Shown: positions 1-9,272, counted from the first letter of the stretch. The stretch: 64,000 bases of DNA from REEB76 sp963774895 (GCA_963774895.1 CAVZGN010000002.1:372001-436000); one strand, 5' to 3'. The notes: generated by a model not told the origin, from the sequence alone. Program-made: numbers and translations.

Positions 1-30
1 GATTCGCAAAGCTCACCCCGGCCTACTGGG

Positions 31-987
31 TTAAAACCGGAACACCAGGAAATACATCAGCAGCGTATTAACAGCGAGCAATATCAGGCCGGTGGGAATC
101 TGTACCTTGACCACGCCATTCTTGTCCGGCAATTCCAAAAGCGCCGCCGGCACGATGTTGAAGTTGGCGGCCATGGGCGTCATGAGCGTGCCGCAATAAC
201 CCGAGAGCATGCCGATGGCACCCATGATGGCGGGGTCGCCGCCGAACTTGTGCACGATCAGCGGCAAGCCGATACCCGCCACCATCACCGGGAAGGCGGC
301 GAAGGCATTGCCCATGATCATGGTGAACAATGCCATTCCAAAAGTGAAGGCCACGATCACCAGGAAGGTGGCATCCGCGGGGATAAAGCGCGTGACGCCT
401 TCCGAGACCACCTGGCCGACACCTGCAGCTGCGAACAGCGCGCCCAGGGCCGCCAGCAACTGCGGCAGCACCGCCACCGTGCCCACCGCCGTCAGCAGGC
501 GCCGGCCTTCATGCAGCGAAGTGACGAAGCGCTGACGGAACAGCCACAGTGCCACCGCCAGCGCCACGATCACCGACAGTCCCAGTGATACCAACGTGGC
601 ATCTTTCGCCACAGCCAATGGCGCACCCGCGATGCTGATTTTCGGCAGTACCAGCGTGCCAAGGAACGTCACCGTCGGTATGCAGAGAGCCGGTATGAAT
701 AATTTGTCGCGCAGCCGCACGGAACTTTCGCGCCGTTCCGGTTCCGAAGTGGTGTTCACTTTGCTGGCACCCAAGTCTTTCCAGCCGGTCACCAGCACCA
801 TGAAGATCACCAGGCAGCCGGTCGCGAACGGAGGCAGCAGAGCTCCGAACAGGAAGGTGACGCCGTAAATGCCCCAGAAGATGGTTTTGCGGAAGCGTTT
901 CGGATTGGCGTGGTCCAGTAATTCCAATACCGCCACCGTGGAGAACAGCAGGCCGCCGAGGGTGTAGATGAATTCCAGCCGGATCAT
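31..987 (-). CDS. DUF979 family membrane protein
   Basis: Polytopic inner-membrane protein of about 318 residues, dense in hydrophobic helices and glycine-rich loops (for example GMLSGYCGTLMTPMAANFN near the C-terminus). It resembles the DUF979 family, which is normally encoded next to DUF969; the pair is thought to form a permease, substrate unknown to me. The ATG at 987 is chosen because it overlaps the stop of the upstream DUF969 gene in an ATGA arrangement, the usual sign of translational coupling; a longer frame back to 1086 would run through the neighbour. The stop TAA lies at 31-33, so the gene is complete. Confidence 0.8.
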   Translation of the reverse strand: MIRLEFIYTLGGLLFSTVAVLELLDHANPKRFRKTIFWGIYGVTFLFGALLPPFATGCLVIFMVLVTGWKDLGASKVNTTSEPERRESSVRLRDKLFIPALCIPTVTFLGTLVLPKISIAGAPLAVAKDATLVSLGLSVIVALAVALWLFRQRFVTSLHEGRRLLTAVGTVAVLPQLLAALGALFAAAGVGQVVSEGVTRFIPADATFLVIVAFTFGMALFTMIMGNAFAAFPVMVAGIGLPLIVHKFGGDPAIMGAIGMLSGYCGTLMTPMAANFNIVPAALLELPDKNGVVKVQIPTGLILLAVNTLLMYFLVFRF

Positions 988-1667
988 TTCTTGTGGTCCT
1001 TGAATTGTTGGCTTAAGCGGCGGTCCAGCAGCAGCAGGCGCACGCCGTGGATGATGAATACCGCGATGGCTGTTGGTATGGCCCATAGCGCGATATGCAG
1101 CGGCGTTAAATGAATGCCGTTCTCATCCAGGAAACCCTTGATGAGCAAAACCGAACCCATGGCTAAAAAGATGTCTTCGCCGAAGAACACGCCCACGTTG
1201 TCCACGGCGGCGGCGTGCGCCAGGACCTGGTAACGGGTGTTATCGGGCAACTCGCCGTAACGTGCCTCGGCCGCGGCCTCCGCCATGGGCGCGATCAGCG
1301 GTCGCACCATCTGCGCCTGGCCACCGAGTGAGGAGAGACCGATGCTGGCGGTGAGCTGGCGGATACCGAGATACAGCAGCAGCACGCGGCCGGTGGTGGC
1401 GGACTTGATGCGCCCGATGAGTTCCTGGGCGCGCTCCTTTAGGCCGCTGCGCTCCAGCAGGCCGATCACCGGCAGCGTCAGCCACACCAGACCCATGTAG
1501 CGGTTCTCGGTAAAGGCGCGGCCGAATTCACTGACGATGGCCACCGGATTCAAGCCACCGGCGTCGCCGGTGGCGATGCCCGCCACCGTCACCACCAACA
1601 GCGGATTTACCCGCAGCGCGAAACCTACGATTACTACGAACACGCCGATCAGAGTGAGCATGTGCAT
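984..1667 (-). CDS. DUF969 family membrane protein
   Basis: 227-residue integral membrane protein beginning with a hydrophobic helix (LTLIGVFVVIVGFALRVNPL). It matches the DUF969 family, the standard partner of DUF979. It overlaps the downstream partner by 4 nt, so the two are almost certainly one operon and one complex. Sequence features include a GLSSLGGQAQMVRPLIAPM segment and an AAAVDNVGVFFGEDIF segment, both typical of the family as I remember it. Transport function is inferred from topology only. It diverges from the reductase gene at 1727 across a 59-bp spacer. Confidence 0.8.
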   Translation of the reverse strand: MHMLTLIGVFVVIVGFALRVNPLLVVTVAGIATGDAGGLNPVAIVSEFGRAFTENRYMGLVWLTLPVIGLLERSGLKERAQELIGRIKSATTGRVLLLYLGIRQLTASIGLSSLGGQAQMVRPLIAPMAEAAAEARYGELPDNTRYQVLAHAAAVDNVGVFFGEDIFLAMGSVLLIKGFLDENGIHLTPLHIALWAIPTAIAVFIIHGVRLLLLDRRLSQQFKDHKK

Positions 1668-1726
1668 GCTGTCTTGCCCCCGGATTTGGTGGAGAATGAC
1701 CGCATTCTATCGGTGCGGGAAAGCAA

Positions 1727-2773
1727 ATGCCTCATCGAGCAAGCCTGCACCCCGGCGGCCATGGATTCGAGGTGCGGGACAACGAGACCGTGCTGGCAGC
1801 GGCCCTGCGCCAGGGCGTGCACCTGCCGGACGGCTGCCGCAACGGTAGCTGCGGCGTATGCCGAACGCATCTGGCCTCCGGGAAAGTGCGTTACCCCCAC
1901 GGTCCGCCCCTGGGGCTGACAGCGCATGAAAGCGATGCAGGTGATGTGCTTTTATGCCGCGCAGTCCCGGAGACTGATCTGGTATTGGATGCGCAGGAAG
2001 TAAACGCCGCCGCCGAACTTACTATCAAGACTCTGCCATGCCGCGTAGCGCGTATGCAGTTGCTTACACGCGAGGTCATGGCGCTGTTCTTGCAGCTGCC
2101 GCCGGTGGAGATACTAAAGTTCCTGCCGGGACAATATATCGACGTGCTGCTGCCGGGTGGCCAGCGCCGCAGTTTTTCACTGGCAAATCCACCCCACGAT
2201 CACGCATACCTGGAGATTCATGTAGGGTTGGTTATGGGCGGTCGCTTTTCCGAAGACGTGTTCAGCCACATGCAGATAAGCGCGCTGTTGGAGATCCAGG
2301 GACCGCTGGGCAGCTTTTTTCTGCAAGAGGATTCCATAAGACCCATATTGATGATCGCTGGCGGCACTGGATTTGCGCCCTGCAAGGCCGTGTTGCGTCA
2401 TCTGTTCGAAAATAATTTTCATCATCAAGTGACTCTGTACTGGGGTGCCCGCTGCAAAACAGATCTCTACGAGATGAAGCGGGCTGAGCAATGGACGCGC
2501 GAACAGCCGGAATTCCGTTTTGTACCGGTGCTTTCCGACCCGCAGCCGGCGGATCAATGGACCGGGCGCCGCGGGCGCATCCAGGAAGCGGTACTCGCGG
2601 ATTATGGGGAATTTTCCCGCCACGACATTTATCTGGCAGGTCCGCCGGCCATGGTGCGCAGCGCGCGCCAGTCACTGCTGCTCAAAGGCGCCGATCCCGC
2701 GCACATTTTTTCCGATGCTTTCGACTACGCTCCGGAAGTACGCGCTGCGCTGGAAAAGGCGTCGGTATCCTGA
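1727..2773 (+). CDS. 2Fe-2S ferredoxin-type NAD(P)H flavin reductase
   Basis: 348-residue fusion of an N-terminal plant-type 2Fe-2S ferredoxin domain and a C-terminal FNR-type FAD/NAD(P)H domain. Cluster ligands are visible in DGCRNGSCGVCRT (about residues 35-47) plus a distal Cys in VLLCRAVPE (about 79). The flavin-binding RRSFSLANPP motif (about 147-156), the nucleotide-binding IAGGTGFAPCKAVL (about 207-220) and a YLAGPPAMV motif near the end are intact. It resembles CDP-6-deoxy-delta-3,4-glucoseen reductase (AscD)/Fre-like proteins. No hexulose dehydrase is nearby, so the physiological acceptor is unknown; it likely passes electrons from NAD(P)H to an oxygenase or flavin. Confidence 0.85.
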   Translation: MPHRASLHPGGHGFEVRDNETVLAAALRQGVHLPDGCRNGSCGVCRTHLASGKVRYPHGPPLGLTAHESDAGDVLLCRAVPETDLVLDAQEVNAAAELTIKTLPCRVARMQLLTREVMALFLQLPPVEILKFLPGQYIDVLLPGGQRRSFSLANPPHDHAYLEIHVGLVMGGRFSEDVFSHMQISALLEIQGPLGSFFLQEDSIRPILMIAGGTGFAPCKAVLRHLFENNFHHQVTLYWGARCKTDLYEMKRAEQWTREQPEFRFVPVLSDPQPADQWTGRRGRIQEAVLADYGEFSRHDIYLAGPPAMVRSARQSLLLKGADPAHIFSDAFDYAPEVRAALEKASVS

Positions 2774-2891
2774 AGCCAATGCCGCCTTCGAGTATCATGA
2801 ATATCCCAGAACGGGACCACGACTGGAAATCCGGCTATAACAATTGGGCATCGACCAGGTCCGAACCGGAGTATGCAATGCGGAGAATCCT

Positions 2892-4055
2892 GTGAAATCC
2901 CTGAACCCTCTTGATCTTTACGACATCCACAGTCTGCTGTCCGAAGAAGAACAGATGGTGCAAGCCAGTACCGCACGCTTCGTGGACGAGAAGGTACTGC
3001 CCGTCATCGGTGAATGTTTTGATAATGCACGTTTCCCGAAGGAGCTGATCCCGGAGATTGCCGCCCTGGGGTTGTTGGGGAGCTCTATCCAGGGCTATGA
3101 ATGCGCCGGCTTGAACGGCGTGTCTTACGGACTCATCTGCCAGGAGCTGGAGCGCGGCGATTCCGGCCTGCGCAGCTTGGTGTCGGTGCAGTCGAGCCTG
3201 GTCATGTATCCGATTTTCAGCTACGGCTCCGAGGAGCAAAAACTGCGCTGGTTACCGGCTATGGCCAAGGGCAAGGCCATCGGCTGCTTCGGACTCACCG
3301 AGCCCCACGGCGGTTCCGATCCCGGCAACATGAAAACCCAGGCCAAGAAGAAAGGCGGGGAATGGACGTTGAACGGCGCCAAGATGTGGATCACCAACGG
3401 CAGCATCGCCGATGTGGCGTTGGTGTGGGCCCAGACCGAGGATGGCATCCGTGGTTTTCTCGTCGAGAAAGGCATGCAAGGTTTCGACGCGCCGGAAGTG
3501 CATCACAAGATGTCGCTGCGCGCGTCCGTGACTTCGGCGCTGTACTTCGATAACGTGCATGTGCCGGAAGCCAATGTGCTGCCGAAAGTGAAAGGGCTTA
3601 AGGGCCCGTTGTCCTGTCTGACACAGGCGCGCTACGGTATCAGCTGGGGTGTCATCGGCGCGGCGCAGGCCTGCTTGAAAGAAGTCCTGGACTACACCAA
3701 GACCCGTGAACTCTTCAGCCGGCCGTTGAACCACAACCAAGCGGTGCAACTGCGGCTCGCGGAAATGACGCGCCAGATCACCCTGGGACAGCTGCTGGCA
3801 CTGCAACTGGGGCGCCTCAAGGACCAGGGCGAAGTGCAGCCGGCGCAAGTGTCGCTCGCCAAATGGAACAACACACGCATGGCGCTCAACATCGCACGCG
3901 ATGCCCGCGATCTCTTGGGCGGCGCCGGCATCACCACCGAATTCTGCCCCATCCGCCATGCGCTGAATCTAGAATCGGTCATCACCTACGAGGGCACCGA
4001 GACGGTACATCAGCTGGTGATCGGCGAGGAACTCACCGACTTCAACGCCTTCTAA
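2892..4055 (+). CDS. Acyl-CoA dehydrogenase, glutaryl-CoA dehydrogenase type
   Basis: FAD-dependent acyl-CoA dehydrogenase of about 387 residues, closest in style to glutaryl-CoA dehydrogenase, which oxidises and decarboxylates glutaryl-CoA to crotonyl-CoA in lysine/tryptophan breakdown. Visible family motifs are CFGLTEPHGGSDPG (FAD/substrate), WITNGS, the Arg-containing GLRSLVSVQSSLVM segment, and the catalytic Glu in ITYEGTETVHQ near residue 367. I prefer the GTG at 2892, preceded by GGAG at the right distance, over an in-frame TTG at 2844 that lacks one. The HAD gene starts 12 bp downstream. Confidence 0.87.
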   Translation: MKSLNPLDLYDIHSLLSEEEQMVQASTARFVDEKVLPVIGECFDNARFPKELIPEIAALGLLGSSIQGYECAGLNGVSYGLICQELERGDSGLRSLVSVQSSLVMYPIFSYGSEEQKLRWLPAMAKGKAIGCFGLTEPHGGSDPGNMKTQAKKKGGEWTLNGAKMWITNGSIADVALVWAQTEDGIRGFLVEKGMQGFDAPEVHHKMSLRASVTSALYFDNVHVPEANVLPKVKGLKGPLSCLTQARYGISWGVIGAAQACLKEVLDYTKTRELFSRPLNHNQAVQLRLAEMTRQITLGQLLALQLGRLKDQGEVQPAQVSLAKWNNTRMALNIARDARDLLGGAGITTEFCPIRHALNLESVITYEGTETVHQLVIGEELTDFNAF

Positions 4056-4066
4056 GTACGTTTCCC

Positions 4067-4798
4067 GTGGTCAAGCTCACCGATTTCAAGGTCCTCAGCT
4101 TCGATTGCTACGGTACGCTGATCGATTGGGAGATTGGCATCGTCACGTCGCTGACAGCATGGCGCAAGCGTGAGAACGTGCAGGTCAGCGACCATGAACT
4201 CATCGAAGCCTTCGGTCGCAACGAGTGGATTCAGGAGCAGGAAACGCCGGAGTTGCTCTACACTGAAACCCTGGCGCGGGTACTGAAATGCATGGCGAAA
4301 AGCTGGGGTGTGCGGGCTAGCGATGCGGAGGCGATAGCGTTCGGCCATTCAATCCGGCATTGGCCAGCGTTTGCGGATTCCGCTCAGTCCCTGAAATATC
4401 TGAAGCAGCATTATCGATTGGTGATCCTCTCCAACGTGGATCGCGAATCCTTCCGTCATTCCAATGCCAGACTGGGCGTGGAGTTCGACCACATCCTCAC
4501 CGCCCAGGACATTGGCAGCTACAAACCTGATCTGCGCAATTTCCAGTTCATGTTGGATAAGCTCACGGCCGTGGGTATCGAGAAGTCACAGATATTGCAC
4601 ACGGCCGAAAGTCTGTATCACGACCACATACCGGCAAAGAAGCTCGGTCTTGCGACCAACTGGATCTACCGGCGCCATGGCAAACAAGGGTTTGGTGCCA
4701 CCCGGCCACCTACCGAAGAGGTGACACCGAATTTTAGATTCAACAGCATGGCGGAATTCGCCGATGCCCACCGTACTGCGCTGCTGGCCATTACTTAG
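4067..4798 (+). CDS. Haloacid dehalogenase type II-like HAD hydrolase
   Basis: 243-residue HAD-superfamily hydrolase. Motif I is SFDCYGTLID with the nucleophilic Asp; motif II is VILSNVD; the Lys motif is GSYKPDLRNF; motif IV is HTAESLYHDH. This spacing matches haloacid dehalogenase type II, which hydrolyses 2-haloacids, though many members have other substrates. The frame stays open back into the acyl-CoA dehydrogenase gene, but homology begins at the GTG at 4067 (V-V-K-L-T-D-F), 11 nt after the upstream stop, so I use that start. Likely co-transcribed with the dehydrogenase. Confidence 0.82.
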   Translation: MVKLTDFKVLSFDCYGTLIDWEIGIVTSLTAWRKRENVQVSDHELIEAFGRNEWIQEQETPELLYTETLARVLKCMAKSWGVRASDAEAIAFGHSIRHWPAFADSAQSLKYLKQHYRLVILSNVDRESFRHSNARLGVEFDHILTAQDIGSYKPDLRNFQFMLDKLTAVGIEKSQILHTAESLYHDHIPAKKLGLATNWIYRRHGKQGFGATRPPTEEVTPNFRFNSMAEFADAHRTALLAIT

Positions 4799-4950
4799 TG
4801 TGTAAGAATAACCGCTATCGGCGCTGTCTCACACTGGGTATGTAAGATTTCGTCGAACTAGTAATCAAATTAGCGGGTAGCCATGCAAGGGATGATAGCA
4901 AGAGGATTGGTGAAACTTTTGCCGAGCAAGATTGTCACCTCCAGCCAAAC

Positions 4951-4985
4951 TTGACACCCATAGTCTATTAGATTAAATCTATTCA
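4951..4985 (+). promoter_or_regulatory. Sigma-70-like promoter with overlapping palindrome, possibly leaderless
   Basis: TTGACA at 4951-4956 and TTAAAT at 4973-4978 are separated by 16 nt. The -10 is embedded in the perfect inverted repeat TAGATT-A-AATCTA (4969-4981), an operator-like position. Transcription would begin within a base or two of the ATG at 4986, and there is no Shine-Dalgarno, so the message may be leaderless. The rest of the spacer 4799-4950 shows nothing recognisable. Confidence 0.5.
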
Positions 4986-5312
4986 ATGCTGCCTAATACA
5001 GAACAGTCTTTGATAACCTGCCTGCGTGCGCTTCCGGCGAAGCGTTTGCGCGCCTTTATGGTGACGATGGCGCTGATTGTGGCAAGCGCTCAATTTGCCA
5101 TCGTCGTTCACCATTCGACTGAATTACAACCTGAGCCACCCGGGCAGGTGTGTCCGATATGCCTGGTGGGCAGCGGCCTGGTTGGTATGCATGCCAGCCC
5201 GGTTATCCTTGCAGTACCAGCCGCTGTCGGCATAGGCACGATCCCGTTACAGTCGGAGAGTTTTCAGTCTGTTCGCTCCAACACTTATCACGCTCGCGAC
5301 CCGCCTCTATAA
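4986..5312 (+). CDS. Small CxxC membrane protein, DUF2946-like
   Basis: 108-residue protein with one hydrophobic segment (about residues 24-41), a following HH, a QVCPICLVGSG motif near 54-64, a second hydrophobic stretch and a C-terminal ARDPPL. This layout (helix, His, CxxC, terminal R-x-P-P) resembles the DUF2946 family, often found beside TonB receptors and copper genes. Weak family match, read by eye. It is the first gene of the putative metal island and sits about 100 nt upstream of the TonB receptor start. A metal-sensing or metal-carrying role is inference. Confidence 0.6.
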   Translation: MLPNTEQSLITCLRALPAKRLRAFMVTMALIVASAQFAIVVHHSTELQPEPPGQVCPICLVGSGLVGMHASPVILAVPAAVGIGTIPLQSESFQSVRSNTYHARDPPL

Positions 5313-5411
5313 CACGCTAAGTCTCCGAAATCCTCATCACCGCGATATCGCGTGGATGCCTGTATTCGTATGCAACATGCTGTATTTATGCACGTGTTGC
5401 GGGAGATTACC

Positions 5412-7805
5412 GTGTATAGCCACTTCTCATGCAAATTGCGCCAGGGCAGCAGGCTGCTGCTATGTCTGATCGTCTTATTCTGGGTTGTGTATTCAAATCA
5501 AGCCTATGCGGATAACGCCCGCTTGGTCACCGGGCAGGTCATTGCAGCTGGCCAACCGCTCGCCGGTGCCCAGGTGCAGTTGTTGGGAGCCAATAATGAA
5601 GTGCTCACCAGCACCAACACGGACGCACAGGGCCGATTCAGCTTTCAACAAGTGCCGCAGGATACCCGGGTACTTTTCGTAAGCCACGCAGGGGATGAAT
5701 CAGTAAAAGTGACTCAGCCCAGGTTATTTTCTGGTAAACCTCTACGCATATCCCTAACACCAAGCGCAACTGAACTCGGGACTGTGAGTGTCCAGGCGAC
5801 CCGATACCATCTACCGCGGGATGAGGTCTGGCCCTCGGTCGGCAGCAGCGTGTATGTGTTTGCGCCGGAGAACATTGCGGAACTCCCACAGGGGACCAAT
5901 ACCAGCCTGCAGCAGGTTCTGACCCAGGCGCCGGGCGTCTATCAGGATACCTTCGGCCAGATCCATATACGCGGCGAACATGCCAACATCCAATATCGCA
6001 TCAACGGCATATACATGCCGAGTCAGTTGATTTCAGGATTCGGATCCGTGCTGTCGACCAACTTTGCCCATTCCGTGACACTGCTGACCGGAACCCTGCC
6101 GGCTGAATACGGTTATCAGACTGCCGGGGTGATCGACATCGATACCCCCACCGGAAGTACCAAAAGCGGCGTGGATGTTTCACAGATGGTCGGCGCCCAC
6201 GATACCTACGATTCGACGGCGAGTTGGGGCGGTACCAATGGCAATCTTGATTGGTTCCTGACAGGCGACTATTACCGCAGCAATTTGGGTGTGGGCTCGC
6301 CGACCCCGGCACACACGCCGCCACATGATTTCACCCATCAGTCCAGTGGGTTTGGCTATCTGTCATACAGCTTCAATGAAAATTCACGACTGCTGTTTGT
6401 GAGCGGTGATCTGGTAGGAAACTACCAGATTCCCAATACACCCGCCCAGACTCCTGCCTATGGGTATCTCAACTACACGCCGAGTCAGCTCACGGCACTG
6501 TATCCGTCTGAAGATCTCAACGAGAACCAGCGGGAGTCAAACCGCTTTTCAGTGTTGGCGTTGCAGGGCAATCAAGCCGACTGGACCTACTCGTTCGCCT
6601 ATTTCAACCGGCTGCTGACCACCAACTATTTGCCCGACCCAGTCGGCGATCTGGTGTATCAGGGCGTGGCTGCGAACGTGTATGAATCGAGCTTCCTGCA
6701 TGGCTTGCAGATCGATCTAAGTCGCCCGTTGGATGCTACCAACACCTTGAGCACCGGACTGTTTGTGATGCGAGAAGATGCGACCAGCGATAACACTTCC
6801 AGCGTGTTTCCGGCGGATTCCCAGGGTAATCAGACCAGCACCACGCCATTGTCCATTCTGGACAACAACAGCAATATTGGCTGGACCTATGGGGCCTATG
6901 TGCAGGATAAATGGCAGCCTAACGATGCTTTCACGCTCAACTATGGAGTCCGGGCCGACCTGTGGGACGCACTTTCGCGAAACGGCCAAGTATCACCGCG
7001 TATTGGCAGTGTGTGGAAAATCACGCCCAATACAACAGTGCATGCAGGTTATGCGCGGTATTTTACTCCGCCGGACCTGTACAGCATCTCACTGAAAAGC
7101 ATTGAACTCTTTCAGAACACCACCAATGCGTCTCCCACGGATGTAAACACCAGTGCTCTGCCACAACGTTCTGACTACTATGACGCAGGTCTGGTGCACG
7201 ATTTCACGCCGAATTTCTCCATGGGCGTGGATGCATTTTATGAGCAGCTCACGGATGTTCTGGATGTTGGTCAGCTGGGTAGCGCCCTGGTGTTTTCCTA
7301 CTTCAACTACTCTAAGGGCCGTATCGGTGGAATTAGCTTCTCCGGCGATTACCACTCAGGGAATTTCGGTGCGAATTACAATTTGACCTATCTGAATTCC
7401 CTCGCCAAAGACGTTATCACGGGGCAGTACAATTGGGATCCCGATGAACTGGCCTTTGTAAACACCCACTATATCCCGGTGGATCATTCCCAGAAGTGGA
7501 CCGGATCGGCCGGCGCACACTACGACCTCGGCAAGACGCAGCTGCTGGCGGATTTCGTGTATGGCAGCGGTTACCCCACCGGCTTTGCCAACCAGATGTG
7601 GTTACCTTCCTACGGCACTGTCAACGTGGGAGTTGATCGCCAGTTTGATTTTTCGGACACTGGAACTTTCAACGCTCGCCTGAGTATCACCAACCTGTTC
7701 GATCGTGTCTACCAGCTGCGTAATGGCACTGGGGTCGGTCTGGAAGCGCCTGAATATCTGCCGCGCAGAGGCTTGTATTTCACGCTCAGCAAGCATTTCC
7801 AGTGA
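5412..7805 (+). CDS. TonB-dependent outer-membrane receptor
   Basis: About 797 residues. After a signal peptide ending near SNQAYA comes a carboxypeptidase-regulatory-like beta domain (TGQVIAAGQPLAGAQVQLLG), then a plug domain with PQGTNTSLQQVLTQAPGVYQD, IHIRGEHANIQYRING and TLPAEYGYQTAGVIDI motifs, and a long beta-barrel ending in LYFTLSKHFQ. The start is set at GTG 5412 because GGGAGA lies 5 nt upstream; an ATG at 5352 is in frame but lacks a ribosome site. The stop overlaps the next gene's GTG by 4 nt. Substrate is unknown; the His-rich permease and cupredoxin that follow suggest a metal or metal chelate rather than a siderophore operon. Confidence 0.9.
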   Translation: MYSHFSCKLRQGSRLLLCLIVLFWVVYSNQAYADNARLVTGQVIAAGQPLAGAQVQLLGANNEVLTSTNTDAQGRFSFQQVPQDTRVLFVSHAGDESVKVTQPRLFSGKPLRISLTPSATELGTVSVQATRYHLPRDEVWPSVGSSVYVFAPENIAELPQGTNTSLQQVLTQAPGVYQDTFGQIHIRGEHANIQYRINGIYMPSQLISGFGSVLSTNFAHSVTLLTGTLPAEYGYQTAGVIDIDTPTGSTKSGVDVSQMVGAHDTYDSTASWGGTNGNLDWFLTGDYYRSNLGVGSPTPAHTPPHDFTHQSSGFGYLSYSFNENSRLLFVSGDLVGNYQIPNTPAQTPAYGYLNYTPSQLTALYPSEDLNENQRESNRFSVLALQGNQADWTYSFAYFNRLLTTNYLPDPVGDLVYQGVAANVYESSFLHGLQIDLSRPLDATNTLSTGLFVMREDATSDNTSSVFPADSQGNQTSTTPLSILDNNSNIGWTYGAYVQDKWQPNDAFTLNYGVRADLWDALSRNGQVSPRIGSVWKITPNTTVHAGYARYFTPPDLYSISLKSIELFQNTTNASPTDVNTSALPQRSDYYDAGLVHDFTPNFSMGVDAFYEQLTDVLDVGQLGSALVFSYFNYSKGRIGGISFSGDYHSGNFGANYNLTYLNSLAKDVITGQYNWDPDELAFVNTHYIPVDHSQKWTGSAGAHYDLGKTQLLADFVYGSGYPTGFANQMWLPSYGTVNVGVDRQFDFSDTGTFNARLSITNLFDRVYQLRNGTGVGLEAPEYLPRRGLYFTLSKHFQ

Positions 7806-8638
7806 CATACGGACCGCAACTTTTGCTTGTCACCGCGGTCGCAGCCGTAGGCGTATTCCATACCATGGTCCCCGACCACTGGTTGCCAATCGCGGTGATT
7901 GCCCGACAACGGGGCTGGTCAAAATCGGAGACTGCCCGTGCCTCGTTTCTCGCAGGGACTGGTCATGTTGTTTCTACGCTGCTTATTGCTGCATTTGTGT
8001 GGCTTGTGGGCATCGCTCTTGCTGACCGCTTTAGCCGCATTGTTGACACTATCTCGAGTCTCGCACTCATTGTGTTCGGTGGCTGGATTGCTGTCTCAGC
8101 ATGGCGTGAGCTCACGCTACGTGAGAAACATAGCCACGATTTTGTTGGAGATCACACACAAGAAATACAGCCGCAGGAGGATCCTCTTTATCTACCCCTA
8201 AGCGATGGAACTGTCGAGCTTATGCGACACATCCACATGCACCGGCATAAACATGGCTCAGTGCATACGCATTGGCACGATCATGCGAAGCCTTTTTTTC
8301 ATGCGGTATCCGTCAACACGACCATATCCCCGCCTTTGCACGATCATCGTCACAAGACGGCCGTACGTACCGCTGTGCTTCTAATAATCGGCTCTTCACC
8401 TATGGTGGAAGGCATTCCCGCCTTCTTTGCCGCCAGCAAATATGGCATCGGGCTGATCAGTGTGATGACGCTTGTATTTGCCGTCAGCACCATTATGACT
8501 TATGTCCTATTTTGTGTGTATTCGACAGCGGGATTACGCAGAGTGCGATTAGGAGCCTTTGAACGCTATGGCGAGGTGCTGAGCGGTACGGTTATAGTAC
8601 TCGTGGGTGTTACATTCTGGATTTTGAGTGTCGCTTGA
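7802..8638 (+). CDS. His-rich NicO/RcnA-like metal permease
   Basis: 278-residue inner-membrane protein. The first helix carries HTMVPDHWLP, resembling the H-x4-D-H signature of NicO-type nickel/cobalt transporters. Helices follow near residues 55-75 and 83-102. A central hydrophilic loop (about 110-185) contains roughly twenty histidines, including HIHMHRHKHGSVHTHWHDH, as in RcnA exporters. Further helices lie at about 190-275. Translation starts at GTG within a GTGA overlap with the TonB receptor stop, so the outer-membrane receptor and this permease are coupled. Direction of transport and metal identity cannot be told from sequence. Confidence 0.72.
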   Translation: MTYGPQLLLVTAVAAVGVFHTMVPDHWLPIAVIARQRGWSKSETARASFLAGTGHVVSTLLIAAFVWLVGIALADRFSRIVDTISSLALIVFGGWIAVSAWRELTLREKHSHDFVGDHTQEIQPQEDPLYLPLSDGTVELMRHIHMHRHKHGSVHTHWHDHAKPFFHAVSVNTTISPPLHDHRHKTAVRTAVLLIIGSSPMVEGIPAFFAASKYGIGLISVMTLVFAVSTIMTYVLFCVYSTAGLRRVRLGAFERYGEVLSGTVIVLVGVTFWILSVA

Positions 8639-8787
8639 CAAGCGGAAGAGCTAACTAAGTTAAGTGCACATCTTGCAGTCAATAGTGGCGATAGTAGCGA
8701 CTAAGTCGGCACCCTTGCAACTAAAACATGCTCAGAGCGGTAATCGCGAGCATCAGGCATATCATAAAACTCGTGGAGTAAGTCGTC

Positions 8788-9225
8788 GTGAAACACATCT
8801 ATGCCTATTTCTTACTACTGATAATCACAGGCTCGGTATTTGCTCACGGAGATACAAATATAGCTGGTCGCCCGGGCGACTTGAAAGCCGTCGATCGAGT
8901 TATCTTTATCAACGCTGATGACATCAAATTTGATCCCAAAGCGATTACGGTACGTGTCGGCGAGACTGTAAAGTTTGTAATCACCAATCATGGTGTTATG
9001 CCGCATGAATTTGTAATCGGCGATAAAGCTGAACAGGACGAGCATGAGAAAGAGATGCAATCTATGGGGACAATGAAGCATACGGATCCCAACGAGGTCA
9101 GAGTTAATCCGGGCGAAACCAAGTCCTTAATCTGGAGATTTGGAGCAGCGAGCCTCATCGAATACGCATGCCATGTTCCAGGGCATTATGCGGCAGGTAT
9201 GATTGGAACTGCTCAGGTAAAGTAG
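8788..9225 (+). CDS. Secreted cupredoxin (type 1 copper protein)
   Basis: 145 residues with a signal peptide ending near FAHG. The mature protein has a cupredoxin fold signature: FDPKAITVRVGETVKFVITN, then GVMPHEFVIG supplying the first His, and YACHVPGHYAAGMIG supplying the Cys, second His and Met of a type 1 copper site. Between them is a charged, Met/His-bearing loop (EQDEHEKEMQSMGTMKH) that could bind extra metal. Start GTG 8788 has GGAG upstream. Located 149 bp after the permease, whose spacer holds no other gene. Likely a periplasmic copper carrier or electron shuttle. Confidence 0.85.
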   Translation: MKHIYAYFLLLIITGSVFAHGDTNIAGRPGDLKAVDRVIFINADDIKFDPKAITVRVGETVKFVITNHGVMPHEFVIGDKAEQDEHEKEMQSMGTMKHTDPNEVRVNPGETKSLIWRFGAASLIEYACHVPGHYAAGMIGTAQVK

Positions 9226-9244
9226 CTGACATGTTTGGAGTCTG

Positions 9245-9272
9245 CCCAGCCTGGGCTCAGTCAGAGGCTGGG
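9245..9272. terminator. Stem-loop between convergent genes
   Basis: CCCAGCCT (9245-9252) pairs perfectly with AGGCTGGG (9265-9272) over a 12-nt loop, in the spacer between the cupredoxin gene and the convergent GNAT gene. There is no strong T run, so a terminator role is tentative. The remainder of 9226-9378 holds nothing else that I recognise. Confidence 0.35.
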
